From the NCBI RefSeq assembly GCF_002127535.1, contig NZ_MUBJ01000011.1:1-64000 (forward strand): 64,000 bases of DNA, given 5' to 3'. The notes under the pieces are model-generated. The model had not been told where the DNA came from. It made no database searches and saw only the letters and a program-made list of their open reading frames with translations. This document shows positions 36,373 through 44,482 of the stretch, one piece after another. How positions within the stretch are numbered: the first letter of the stretch is position 1; each line of letters begins with the position of its first letter. The stretch is from Xenorhabdus vietnamensis (GTDB lineage: Bacteria > Pseudomonadota > Gammaproteobacteria > Enterobacterales > Enterobacteriaceae). The position numbers were made by a program, and so were the translations under genes.

Positions 36373-38424
36373 ATGGCTCTGTTTTCCTATCCACGCCTTG
36401 CCCGTCTCTTTGAGATTATTCAGGCAGAACAATTGCCACAAGACGAGCTGGCAAAACGCTTTAATGTTTCCAGCCGTACCATTCGCACGGATATCAGCGA
36501 ATTAAATGACATTCTGCATCGTTACGGGGCACAGATCTTTTATAAACGAGGGAACGGCTATATTCTCCGTGTTGATGATCAAGTCTTATTTGCCACCTTG
36601 CCAAAACAACAGAAAGCGATCCAGACGATCCCCAGAACCGCCCGCGATCGCACCGACGCATTACTGCTGAAACTATTATTAGAACCAGATCCCATCAAAC
36701 TGGATAATATTGCCGAAACATGGTGCATCAGCCGTGGTACGTTGCAACATGATATGAGCACAGTGCGCGAAAGGCTTGGCAAATACTCCTTGCAACTAGA
36801 AAGCGTCCCCCGTTTCGGCACTAAATTGAATGGTGACGAGCGCTTAATTCGTGCCTGCCTGACCGACACATTGCTACATCGCTTTTTGCGGGAAATGGAA
36901 CTGTCACTTGATCAAGTCAGGCTCGATACCTTAGCGCATATAGAATTGACTCATATAGACCAACCCCATTTAGACCTGATCCATATTGAAGAAATCCTGC
37001 AAAACAACCTCAACCGGTTTGATATCCAACTAACCAATGAAGGCCGCCAATACCTGATTTTCAACTGTGCGGCTTCCCTGCTGAGAATTCGTCGCCATCA
37101 TATGATAAGGCAGAATCCGATAACACAGGGGTCGGTAGCACAAGAGTCGATAACACACAGCAAAAAACTTCAATTGGATAAACTTCAACTGGATAAAACC
37201 ATCCAGAAAGTGGCTGAGGAAATTTCAGCTTCATTTGCCAGATTTGTAGAGAATGAAATACCTCTCGCAGAAATCCACTACCTCGGCAGACAAATTGCCG
37301 CACAGCGTATTCCCCAACGTGGCGATTCCATTTTCAGCATTCTTGAAAGCCAGCGCTGGACCGATGATATCCTCAACGATATCAATGAATCCTATAACTA
37401 TGATTTACGCCATGACAACCGGCTGAGGAACGATCTGGCGATGCATTTAAACTTGTTAATCAGTCGGTTACATAACCAAATCAGCACCAAGAACCCCCTG
37501 CTGACAGATATCAAACAACATTACCCTTTTGCCTATGATGTCACGGTCAGCGCACTGACGCGCATCGAAGATCAGCTTCCTTGTGTCATCAATGAAGATG
37601 AACTGGGATATCTGGCCGTACATATCGGTGTCGGGTTAGAACGTCATTATGGTACAGGCAATAACCGCCCCATTCCGGTTTTGCTTGTCACTGATGCAGG
37701 CAACGCAACCCAACGCATGATTGAGGCACAAATTGCCCGCGAATTCCCCCAACTCAAACTCCAGCGCACACTGCCATGCCATGAATACAACAAGTCAGCC
37801 TATGTGGAAGAGAGTTTCGTCATTACAACTCTGCGTCTGGCTGAGAAAAATAAACCTGTCGTCAGAATTTCCCCTTTTCCTACCCCTTACCAGCTAGAGC
37901 TGATTGGACGGCTCACAATGGTGGATCAAACCCGTTCTTCCATTCTTGAACGTTTCTTTGATCGGCGTTATTTCATCGTCATCAAGGAAGAAATGACCCA
38001 AGAAACACTGTTCAAAAAAGTCTGCCGAAAACTACAGGCAGATGGTTATGTCAACGATGACTTCCTTCCCTCGTTAATTGAACGGGAATCTATTCTCTCC
38101 ACATTGCTAGAACAAAATATGTTAGGAAAAAATATGTCAGGAGAAAATATCGCCTTGCCTCATGCGTTGGGATTACTGGCACTGAAAACAGTGGTTGCCA
38201 CTATCCTCGCCCCCAACGGGATTGAATGGAACAAAGAAACCAAAGAGCGAGCCAATGTGATTTTCTTGCTCGCCATCAGCAAAGAGGATTATGAAGAAGC
38301 GATGTCAATTTACGATCTGTTTGTCACATTCGTCAGGGAAAAGGCGACGAAAAGACTGCTGCGCAGCCGGAATTTTGATGATTTTCAAATGATCGCAAAA
38401 GACAGCCTTGGCAGGGCAATTTAG
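36373..38424 (+). CDS. PRD-containing, EII-fused transcriptional regulator
   Basis: 683 residues, BglG/MtlR-type layout. A DeoR/HTH-11 domain spans about 1-60 (LPQDELAKRFNVSSRTIRTDI), a second HTH about 85-140, and two PRDs about 180-405, the second ending GYLAVHIGVGLERHY. An EIIB-like domain follows about 423-510, then an EIIA (fructose/mannitol type) domain about 545-683 with GENIALPHALG. The EIIB-like domain starts PVLLVTDAGNATQ, so the usual phospho-cysteine is missing. A Gln/Lys-rich repeat (KKLQLDKLQLDKT) lies between the PRDs. It is very likely an activator of the operon starting at 38722. Confidence 0.88.
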   Translation: MALFSYPRLARLFEIIQAEQLPQDELAKRFNVSSRTIRTDISELNDILHRYGAQIFYKRGNGYILRVDDQVLFATLPKQQKAIQTIPRTARDRTDALLLKLLLEPDPIKLDNIAETWCISRGTLQHDMSTVRERLGKYSLQLESVPRFGTKLNGDERLIRACLTDTLLHRFLREMELSLDQVRLDTLAHIELTHIDQPHLDLIHIEEILQNNLNRFDIQLTNEGRQYLIFNCAASLLRIRRHHMIRQNPITQGSVAQESITHSKKLQLDKLQLDKTIQKVAEEISASFARFVENEIPLAEIHYLGRQIAAQRIPQRGDSIFSILESQRWTDDILNDINESYNYDLRHDNRLRNDLAMHLNLLISRLHNQISTKNPLLTDIKQHYPFAYDVTVSALTRIEDQLPCVINEDELGYLAVHIGVGLERHYGTGNNRPIPVLLVTDAGNATQRMIEAQIAREFPQLKLQRTLPCHEYNKSAYVEESFVITTLRLAEKNKPVVRISPFPTPYQLELIGRLTMVDQTRSSILERFFDRRYFIVIKEEMTQETLFKKVCRKLQADGYVNDDFLPSLIERESILSTLLEQNMLGKNMSGENIALPHALGLLALKTVVATILAPNGIEWNKETKERANVIFLLAISKEDYEEAMSIYDLFVTFVREKATKRLLRSRNFDDFQMIAKDSLGRAI

Positions 38425-38721
38425 TTTTCTACATTTTTAAAATATCAATTGCCAAAATATCATAGAAAATAATTGGCTATAATGTGACCGCACTCAAAGG
38501 TTAAGAAAATCATTTTCTCCGCTTCTTACTCGTTTTCTCATTCAAAAATCCCACAATTCTGCGTCGCACCACCCTGTTTTTAATGAATTTCCACTTTGAA
38601 ACGGAAATTAACCCACTCCAAAGCCAGAAATAAAATCGATAAGGTCATTTCAGCAAACAAAACTTTATTCGTTTGTGATAGGGCAGCGATTTATCGTGGT
38701 CGATTTGATTGGGAAACGTTT
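38425..38721. promoter_or_regulatory. presumed promoter region of the SFCGS operon
   Basis: 297 bp between the regulator gene and the PRD protein gene. It is the only gap large enough for the operon promoter and for the regulator's binding site. No specific operator was recognised. Confidence 0.4.
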
Positions 38722-39060
38722 ATGAATAACCCCTCGATACATTTCAATATGGCAGAAGGAAATCTTGATCCTGAAACGGCCAGCCGAACAATATTGGCTC
38801 TCATCGAGAAATGGCTGGTAGTAGAAGGCGCCTATACCACACCCGTTCAGCAACAAATGCTGGTCTCCCATATTAAGGCAATGGCAGAGAGAGCCAAGAC
38901 AGGAGAATCCTTGCCAGAAGTGGATATTTCACTGTTTGATGAGATTTCCCCGGAGTCCATAAAACTGGCCGCACAAATCGTCGAAACCCTGCCCAATCTA
39001 GCTGTCGAAGAGGTTTATCTGCTATCTGTGCATTTTGAAATTGCACGTTCCAATCCTTGA
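38722..39060 (+). CDS. stand-alone PRD protein (EF_0829/AHA_3910 type)
   Basis: 112 residues from ATG 38722; a TTG 42 codons upstream adds a basic, unconserved region. It is a single PTS regulation domain. DPETASRTILALIEKWLVVEG is the first part, and AVEEVYLLSVHFEIA carries the expected YLxxH histidine. It is the first gene of a compact seven-gene operon that resembles the EF_0829-EF_0839 locus described in TIGRFAMs for Enterococcus and Aeromonas. Its role may be to report PTS phosphorylation state to the transporter or regulator. The gap to the next gene is 19 bp. Confidence 0.82.
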   Translation: MNNPSIHFNMAEGNLDPETASRTILALIEKWLVVEGAYTTPVQQQMLVSHIKAMAERAKTGESLPEVDISLFDEISPESIKLAAQIVETLPNLAVEEVYLLSVHFEIARSNP

Positions 39061-39079
39061 ATATTTGGAGGCAGAACCC

Positions 39080-39454
39080 ATGAGCGAAAAACAAATCATC
39101 ATCGTTATCGGTGATCGTTTGGGTAAAGGGCAAAACGTTGCCATAGGCATTGAAGCCGCTGGCGGAAAAGCCATCGTGATTCCCGGCATGGCAGCAGACA
39201 TGAAACTGGGGGATGTTATGCAGCGAGAACAGGCTGATATTGGCATCTCGTTTTGTGGCAGTGGCGGCGCGGGAGCAATCACGGCGCAAAACAAATACGG
39301 CTACCCAATTCGCTACGGTATGCGTTCCATTGAAGAGGGAGAAACGGCAATCCGCGAAGGCTGTACGGTGCTTGGTTTTGGCTTTATGGACAAAGCCGAA
39401 TTAGGTGAACGTCTTGTGCATGCCTTTATCAGAAAACAGGGGAAAGAATCATGA
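39080..39454 (+). CDS. SFCGS-family glycine-rich protein
   Basis: 124 residues, ATG behind GGAGG. The family-defining ISFCGSGGAGAITAQ sits around Cys59. The N-terminus (IIIVIGDRLGKGQNVAIGIEAAGG) resembles a nucleotide- or phosphate-binding beta-alpha unit. It is soluble. It overlaps the DUF4312 gene by 4 bp (ATGA), so the two are coupled. Function unknown. The loop resembles that of YhfU, encoded at 16377 (AD-x5-C-x2-GG-x-GA). I infer a cysteine-centred partner of the membrane proteins that follow. Confidence 0.88.
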   Translation: MSEKQIIIVIGDRLGKGQNVAIGIEAAGGKAIVIPGMAADMKLGDVMQREQADIGISFCGSGGAGAITAQNKYGYPIRYGMRSIEEGETAIREGCTVLGFGFMDKAELGERLVHAFIRKQGKES

Positions 39455-39828
39455 AAGAGCGACTTGAAACCTCTGTTCGCGTCAGTGGCTCTGGGGATTC
39501 CCGACAAAAAGCCATCGCCGATGCCCTGAATGCAGTACAACGCACAATATTGCAAGGGACGACTCACATTATCCTGCGCATCGAACCTAAAGACATTGCT
39601 GTCGTCAGCGCCACCAGCAAAATCACGACTGAAAAATTCCTGTTCTTTTTTCTTCCCCGTCAGCGCAAACACTATTCAGTGGTGTTGGATGTTACCGCCA
39701 GTGTCACCTTGCTGGATGTTGAGGCTATCCATTTCAAGCAAACCCTGTCAGCCAATCCGGATATACCAAAAACGGGCATACCAGAGGAAAGCAAAACCAC
39801 AGAAAAACATAATGCAGGCAAAGCATGA
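39451..39828 (+). CDS. DUF4312-family protein
   Basis: 125 residues, soluble. The core KERLETSVRVSGSGDSRQKAIADALNAVQR and FLFFFLPRQRKHYSVVLDVTASVTLLDV fits DUF4312; the Lys/Glu-rich C-terminal tail (PEESKTTEKHNAGKA) is variable. It starts inside the SFCGS gene (4-bp overlap) and ends 15 bp before the DUF4311 gene. It always travels with SFCGS, DUF4311 and DUF4310 in the described locus. Probably a cytosolic component of the same transporter, by context only. Confidence 0.85.
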   Translation: MKERLETSVRVSGSGDSRQKAIADALNAVQRTILQGTTHIILRIEPKDIAVVSATSKITTEKFLFFFLPRQRKHYSVVLDVTASVTLLDVEAIHFKQTLSANPDIPKTGIPEESKTTEKHNAGKA

Positions 39829-39843
39829 TAGGGGGAATAAACG

Positions 39844-40635
39844 ATGGATACTACGGCTTCTTTTATCGAAATACTGGGCATGTCACTGATTATTGGTGGC
39901 CTGTGCGGTTTCGGCCTTGGCGCCGGAGCAGCACGAATGTTCCATGCGCCGACTGTTCAGGGCATGGGTGCATTTCGTACATTAGGTGAACTGAATGCCT
40001 GTGAAGGTGATCCGGCGTCTCATTTCTCTTTTGGCCTCGGTTTCTTTTTTAACGCTTGGGCGTCATCTGTCGCCGCAGGCGCATTCACCCAGGATGTGGA
40101 TCATCGCATCATTCCCAATTGGGGGGCGGCGGCCTTAATGATCAAAAACCGCAATGTAGCGGAAACCCTGCACAATCCGAAAAAAATGGCGATTGCCTGC
40201 GGAATTGTCGGGGCGCTGTTAGTGGCATTCCTGAATACCACGGCTTCCGCTGTTCCCTCAGCTTTGCAGACCACCGCCACTAATGTACTCGTCCCTGCGG
40301 CCAATTTGCTGGTCAATACCGTGATGCCGGTGCTGTTCTGGCTCGCCGCGATGGATGCCGGTCGCCGTTCCGGTTTATGGGCTACGCTCTTCGGCGGATG
40401 TGCCCAACTTATCATGGGCAATGCTATTCCTGGCTTGGTGCTGGGTATTTTGATCGGCAAAGGTGTCGATGACAACGGCTGGAACAAAATCACCCGCACC
40501 ATGCTAATCACCGTCGTTTTGCTGTTTATTCTCAGCGGATTTTTCCGCGGCTTCGATATGAAGGTCCTGCAATCTTTCATGTTGGATGTACCAAACTGGC
40601 TGCATCATGTCCATCAACTTCTGGGTGGGAAATAA
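39844..40635 (+). CDS. DUF4311-family membrane protein
   Basis: 263 residues, ATG behind GGGGGAATAAACG. It is hydrophobic and glycine-rich, with about six to eight spans. The N-terminal IGGLCGFGLGAGAARMFHAPTVQGMGAFRTLGELNACEGDP is highly conserved-looking and includes a polar loop. A second polar segment is AFTQDVDHRIIPNWGAAALM. DUF4310 follows 2 bp later, so the two are likely subunits of one channel or permease. The transported compound is unknown. Confidence 0.85.
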   Translation: MDTTASFIEILGMSLIIGGLCGFGLGAGAARMFHAPTVQGMGAFRTLGELNACEGDPASHFSFGLGFFFNAWASSVAAGAFTQDVDHRIIPNWGAAALMIKNRNVAETLHNPKKMAIACGIVGALLVAFLNTTASAVPSALQTTATNVLVPAANLLVNTVMPVLFWLAAMDAGRRSGLWATLFGGCAQLIMGNAIPGLVLGILIGKGVDDNGWNKITRTMLITVVLLFILSGFFRGFDMKVLQSFMLDVPNWLHHVHQLLGGK

Positions 40636-40637
40636 TC

Positions 40638-41288
40638 ATGAATACTGAACTGAACAAGCATGATTTCTGGTATGCCGAATGGACATTTCCCCTGTTTGTT
40701 GGCCTGCTGTCAGCGGGAATTTTTGCCGGTACTCATATGTATGTGGTGTACGGATTTGGTGCATTTAATGAAGTGGCATTCGTCGCAATGCTGCGTTCCG
40801 GTATTGATACCGGTGTTTATGGCGCTGTTGCGGCATTTGGTGCCAGCTTTCTGTTTGCCCGCATTGTCGAAGGATCATTGGTTGGAATTCTGGATATCGG
40901 CGGTGCCCTGCAAACCGGCATTGGCTTAGGTGTTCCCGCACTATTGCTGGCGGGAGGTTTTGATTTTTTAGTAACCAACTTCTGGGCATCATTGATCACC
41001 GGCATGTTGCTGGGGATTGTTGTTGGTCTGGTGATCATTCTTGCCCGCAAATTCACCGTTGCACAGGGAAATTCTACTTTTGGCGCGGATGTCATGATGG
41101 GTGCAGGTAACGCATCAGGACGCTTCCTAGGGCCTCTCATTATTTTGGCTGCAATGACAGCTTCCATTCCTATCGGCCTGGGTTCGCTGATTGGCGCACT
41201 GCTGTTTTATCTGTGGAAGAAACCCGTGGCAGGAGGTGCAATTCTGGGAGCGATGTTACTCGGCTATTTTTTTCCTGTCATTACATAA
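40638..41288 (+). CDS. DUF4310-family membrane protein
   Basis: 216 residues, about six spans. Conserved-looking elements are the N-terminal KHDFWYAEWTFPLFVGLLSAGIFAGTHMYVVYGFGAFNE, the motif GALQTGIGLGVPALLLAGG and ADVMMGAGNASGRFLGPLIIL. It starts 2 bp after the DUF4311 gene ends and is followed at 20 bp by the amidohydrolase. By gene order it is one half of a two-protein membrane unit. Function unknown. Confidence 0.85.
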   Translation: MNTELNKHDFWYAEWTFPLFVGLLSAGIFAGTHMYVVYGFGAFNEVAFVAMLRSGIDTGVYGAVAAFGASFLFARIVEGSLVGILDIGGALQTGIGLGVPALLLAGGFDFLVTNFWASLITGMLLGIVVGLVIILARKFTVAQGNSTFGADVMMGAGNASGRFLGPLIILAAMTASIPIGLGSLIGALLFYLWKKPVAGGAILGAMLLGYFFPVIT

Positions 41289-41307
41289 TAATAGGGACAA
41301 ATATCTT

Positions 41308-42492
41308 ATGAACGACTTAATTATTAAACAAGGAAAGCTCATTAACGGGGATTTCATTGATATTGTGATTAATGATGGCAGGATCACCGCCATTGGCCCT
41401 TCTGCCGCAACCGGGTTGCCATCTATCAAGGAAATTGATTTACACGGTCATTATTATATCAGCGCAGGCTGGATTGATGCCCATACTCATTGTTACCCAC
41501 ACTCTCCTCTCTATTTTGATGAACCCGATTTAATTGGCGCAGCCTGCGGTGTCACAACTGTTGTGGATGCCGGCAGTACAGGAGCTGAAGATATTGATGA
41601 CTTTTATGCTGTGTCGCGTAAAGCCAAAACGAATGTCTATGCTTTCCTGAATATCTCCCGTACCGGTATTTGTTGCCAAAACGAATTGGCTGATATGGCT
41701 CAGATTGATAATAAGCAACTGCAAAATGCCGTCAGACGTCACAAGGGCTTTGTTATCGGACTGAAAGCCCGCATAAGTAAAAGTGTGATTGGTGAAAACG
41801 GTCTCCAACCACTCATTCAAGCCAAAACCATGCAAGAAGAGAATGGATTGCCGCTGATGGTGCATATTGGCAATCCTCCCCCCAAGCTGGAGGAAATAGC
41901 TGATCTGCTGACTAAAGGCGATATCATCACCCACTGCTTTAACGGCAAACCAAATCGTATCCTTGATGATGCCGGCAATCTGAAACTTGCTATTGAACGG
42001 GCTCTGGCGCGAGGGGTTATTCTGGATGTCGGACATGGTACAGAAAGCCTCAGTTTCACCGTAGCTGAACAAGCCATCAAATTCGGTGCCTATCCTCATA
42101 TGATCAGTTCTGATATCTACCAAAGAAACCGCATTGACGGGCCTGTTCACAGCCTTGCGAGCGTAATGACAAAATTCCTCAATATGGGATTGTCTGCCGA
42201 ATACATTCTTAACTGCGTGACAAGCCATCCAGCCAATTTACTCCATTTGCCGCACAAAGGACGACTGGAGCGCGGTCGTGATGGCGATATCACGATTTTT
42301 GAACTGAAAAAACAACGCACTGAACTTGTTGATGCAGACGGCCACATCAGGATTGGCACGCAACAATTTATTCCCATCGCAGCCATCATTGCAGGCGTTC
42401 ATATTGTCGTAGCAGAGAATACAACGGCGGAAAATATATCTATAAAGAATTCCTCGGCAAAAAGGAGCACAATCAATGGTATTCCTCTATGA
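41308..42492 (+). CDS. amidohydrolase/deacetylase-family metallohydrolase (EF_0837 type)
   Basis: 394 residues from ATG 41308 behind AGGGAC; upstream in-frame starts lie inside DUF4310. The metal-binding features of the amidohydrolase superfamily are present: GWIDAHTHCYPHS (HxH), the probable carbamylated lysine in IGLKARISKS, MVHIGNPP and ITHCFNGKPN histidines, and VILDVGHGTES with a further His and Asp. It probably removes an acyl group or opens an amide in the imported compound. It overlaps the next gene by 17 bp. Confidence 0.85.
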   Translation: MNDLIIKQGKLINGDFIDIVINDGRITAIGPSAATGLPSIKEIDLHGHYYISAGWIDAHTHCYPHSPLYFDEPDLIGAACGVTTVVDAGSTGAEDIDDFYAVSRKAKTNVYAFLNISRTGICCQNELADMAQIDNKQLQNAVRRHKGFVIGLKARISKSVIGENGLQPLIQAKTMQEENGLPLMVHIGNPPPKLEEIADLLTKGDIITHCFNGKPNRILDDAGNLKLAIERALARGVILDVGHGTESLSFTVAEQAIKFGAYPHMISSDIYQRNRIDGPVHSLASVMTKFLNMGLSAEYILNCVTSHPANLLHLPHKGRLERGRDGDITIFELKKQRTELVDADGHIRIGTQQFIPIAAIIAGVHIVVAENTTAENISIKNSSAKRSTINGIPL

Positions 42493-43591
42493 AAAATACC
42501 AGTTACGCCAAGTGATCAACGCAGCCGGACGTATGACGGCATTAGGCGTTTCCACGCCTTCCGATCAAGTTATTGAGCAGATTACAGCAGGACTGAAACA
42601 CTATTTTGAGATGGATGATTTGGTGGACAAAACCGGCGATTACATCGCCAAATTACTCGATGTGGAAAGTGCAGTCATCGTTTCCTGCGCCTCGGCCGGA
42701 ATCTCCCAATCCGTCGCGGCAGTCATTGTCAGGGATGATAATGATCTACTGCTTAACTTGCACAGTTCGCATAAGCCGGTTCCCCGTGAAATCGTACTGC
42801 CCAAAGGCCATAACGTAAATTTTGGCGCTCCGATTGAAACCATGATTACACTGGGAGGTGGCAAAATCATTGAAGCAGGTTTTGCCAACGAATGCAGTGC
42901 AGCACAAATAGCCGATAAAATCACCCCATACACCGCCGCCATTCTCTATATCAAGTCACATCATGCCGTGCAGAAAAGTATGCTGACCGTGGCAGATGCC
43001 GCGCGGGTTGCACAAGCACACAATTTGCCTCTGATTGTGGATGCAGCGGCGGAGGAAGATTTAACACTCTATTATCACCAAGGAGCCGATTTAGTGATTT
43101 ATAGCGGTGCCAAAGCAATTGAAGGGCCTACCAGTGGATTAGTGATCGGTAAACAGCTTTATGTGGAATGGGTCAAAAAGCAGCGCCACGGTATCGGTCG
43201 CGCCATGAAAATCGGCAAAGAAGGTATTCTCGGCCTGACACTGGCCATCGAAAAATATCTGAATGGGACAAAAGAAACCGGTGCAGAAATGGTGTTAAGA
43301 ATGTTGCCGTTTATTGAGAATCTGAACCGCATTACTGGTATTTCTGCCAAAATTGTTTGGGACAGTGCGGGACGCGATATCGCTCGTGCTGAGATTACTT
43401 TCGATGAACATAAAATTGGCAAAAATACATTCGACATTCTGGCACAGCTCCGACAAGGTAATACTGCGATCTATTTTCGGGAATACAAAGCCAATGAAGG
43501 CAAAATCGAAGCCGATATCCGCAGTGTGGCATCAATGCAACTTGATACGATTGTAACGGAGCTTAAGCAGGTGGTGACGGGAGGAAAATAA
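42476..43591 (+). CDS. DgaE-family PLP-dependent ammonia lyase
   Basis: 371 residues, ATG behind AAAAGGAGC. It is a SelA-like fold-type I PLP enzyme related to DgaE, the D-glucosaminate-6-phosphate ammonia lyase of Salmonella. The N-terminal INAAGRMTALGVSTPSDQV is typical. VDAAAEEDLTLYY holds the aspartate and IYSGAKAIEGPTSGLVIG the PLP lysine. In both the dga and EF_0829-type loci the partner is a KDGP aldolase; none is visible here. The gene closes the operon. The product is expected to be a 2-keto-3-deoxy acid, by analogy. Confidence 0.87.
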   Translation: MVFLYEKYQLRQVINAAGRMTALGVSTPSDQVIEQITAGLKHYFEMDDLVDKTGDYIAKLLDVESAVIVSCASAGISQSVAAVIVRDDNDLLLNLHSSHKPVPREIVLPKGHNVNFGAPIETMITLGGGKIIEAGFANECSAAQIADKITPYTAAILYIKSHHAVQKSMLTVADAARVAQAHNLPLIVDAAAEEDLTLYYHQGADLVIYSGAKAIEGPTSGLVIGKQLYVEWVKKQRHGIGRAMKIGKEGILGLTLAIEKYLNGTKETGAEMVLRMLPFIENLNRITGISAKIVWDSAGRDIARAEITFDEHKIGKNTFDILAQLRQGNTAIYFREYKANEGKIEADIRSVASMQLDTIVTELKQVVTGGK

Positions 43592-43794
43592 ACCTCTATT
43601 TCATTAGCCTAAAAGCCTTACAAGGTTTTTTGCCTTATATCCCTCTATTTATTCAGTAAATTGGAAAATTACTGCCGATATTTATTGCTGATTTAATCAT
43701 GGCAAAATAGTTATTGCTCGATAACCGCTTGCAGATTATAGTCAAGATTGAGGTAAATACTTTCACCTTGGATTATTAACAACAATATATAAAC

Positions 43795-44205
43795 ATGATA
43801 AAACAAAATTTTAAAATACTATTATTTACCCTCGTGATATTTAATCCTTACATTTATGCAAACGATAAACAAATAGAAATAACTTATTTGTCAGGTTTAA
43901 AATTAACTGAAAGTAACGACAAAATTATTATAGATGAATGTAAGAAATGGAATTTAAACAAACAAAACATAGATAAGATTTTTAAAATCAGCAGTGCGTA
44001 TGAATACACTCCATACCATGCTTTCTCTCAAACCCCATGTGATATAATAGGAAAAGCCAAATTAAATGGTAAAGTATGGGATTTTTATATTAATGGCGGC
44101 GGAATGATTACGCTTACAAATAATACTGAGACTATTTACCGTGGCTGCGACTCAATAGAATGCGAACCTTTCTTTATATTGTCATACGATGGAATAAATC
44201 CATAA
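43795..44205 (+). CDS. hypothetical secreted protein, four cysteines
   Basis: 136 residues. Residues 1-22 (MIKQNFKILLFTLVIFNPYIYA) form a signal peptide, cleaved after YA. The mature part has four cysteines (DECKKW, QTPCDI, YRGCDS, ECEPF), suggesting two disulfides in the periplasm. No family recognised. AT-rich, with a weak ribosome binding site. It lies alone between the DgaE-like gene and treB. It resembles small periplasmic inhibitors or immunity proteins in design only. Confidence 0.6.
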   Translation: MIKQNFKILLFTLVIFNPYIYANDKQIEITYLSGLKLTESNDKIIIDECKKWNLNKQNIDKIFKISSAYEYTPYHAFSQTPCDIIGKAKLNGKVWDFYINGGGMITLTNNTETIYRGCDSIECEPFFILSYDGINP

Positions 44206-44482
44206 TCCATATCTATTAATTGCCAAAGTAATTAAAAGTTACTACAATAATAAATGTTACAAATATAAAAAACCTTTAACTTCAAATCAATAACATAAAA
44301 TGTGATCTAAAACTCAAACAAAGCATCTTTTCGTATTCAAAATACTAAGATCTGTCTAGGATTAATCTGCTATTATTTCAGTCTATTCATGATCTCATCA
44401 CAAGAGTAATCATTCTGTTAATCGCACTGTTAATCAAAAGATCCCGTTATCTATAACTCCTGCCATACAAAGGAGAAAAGGC

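Noticed and set aside
41530-42228. 232-codon minus-strand frame opposite the amidohydrolase
   Set aside because: Shadow of a well-supported gene; no start signal or recognisable motif.
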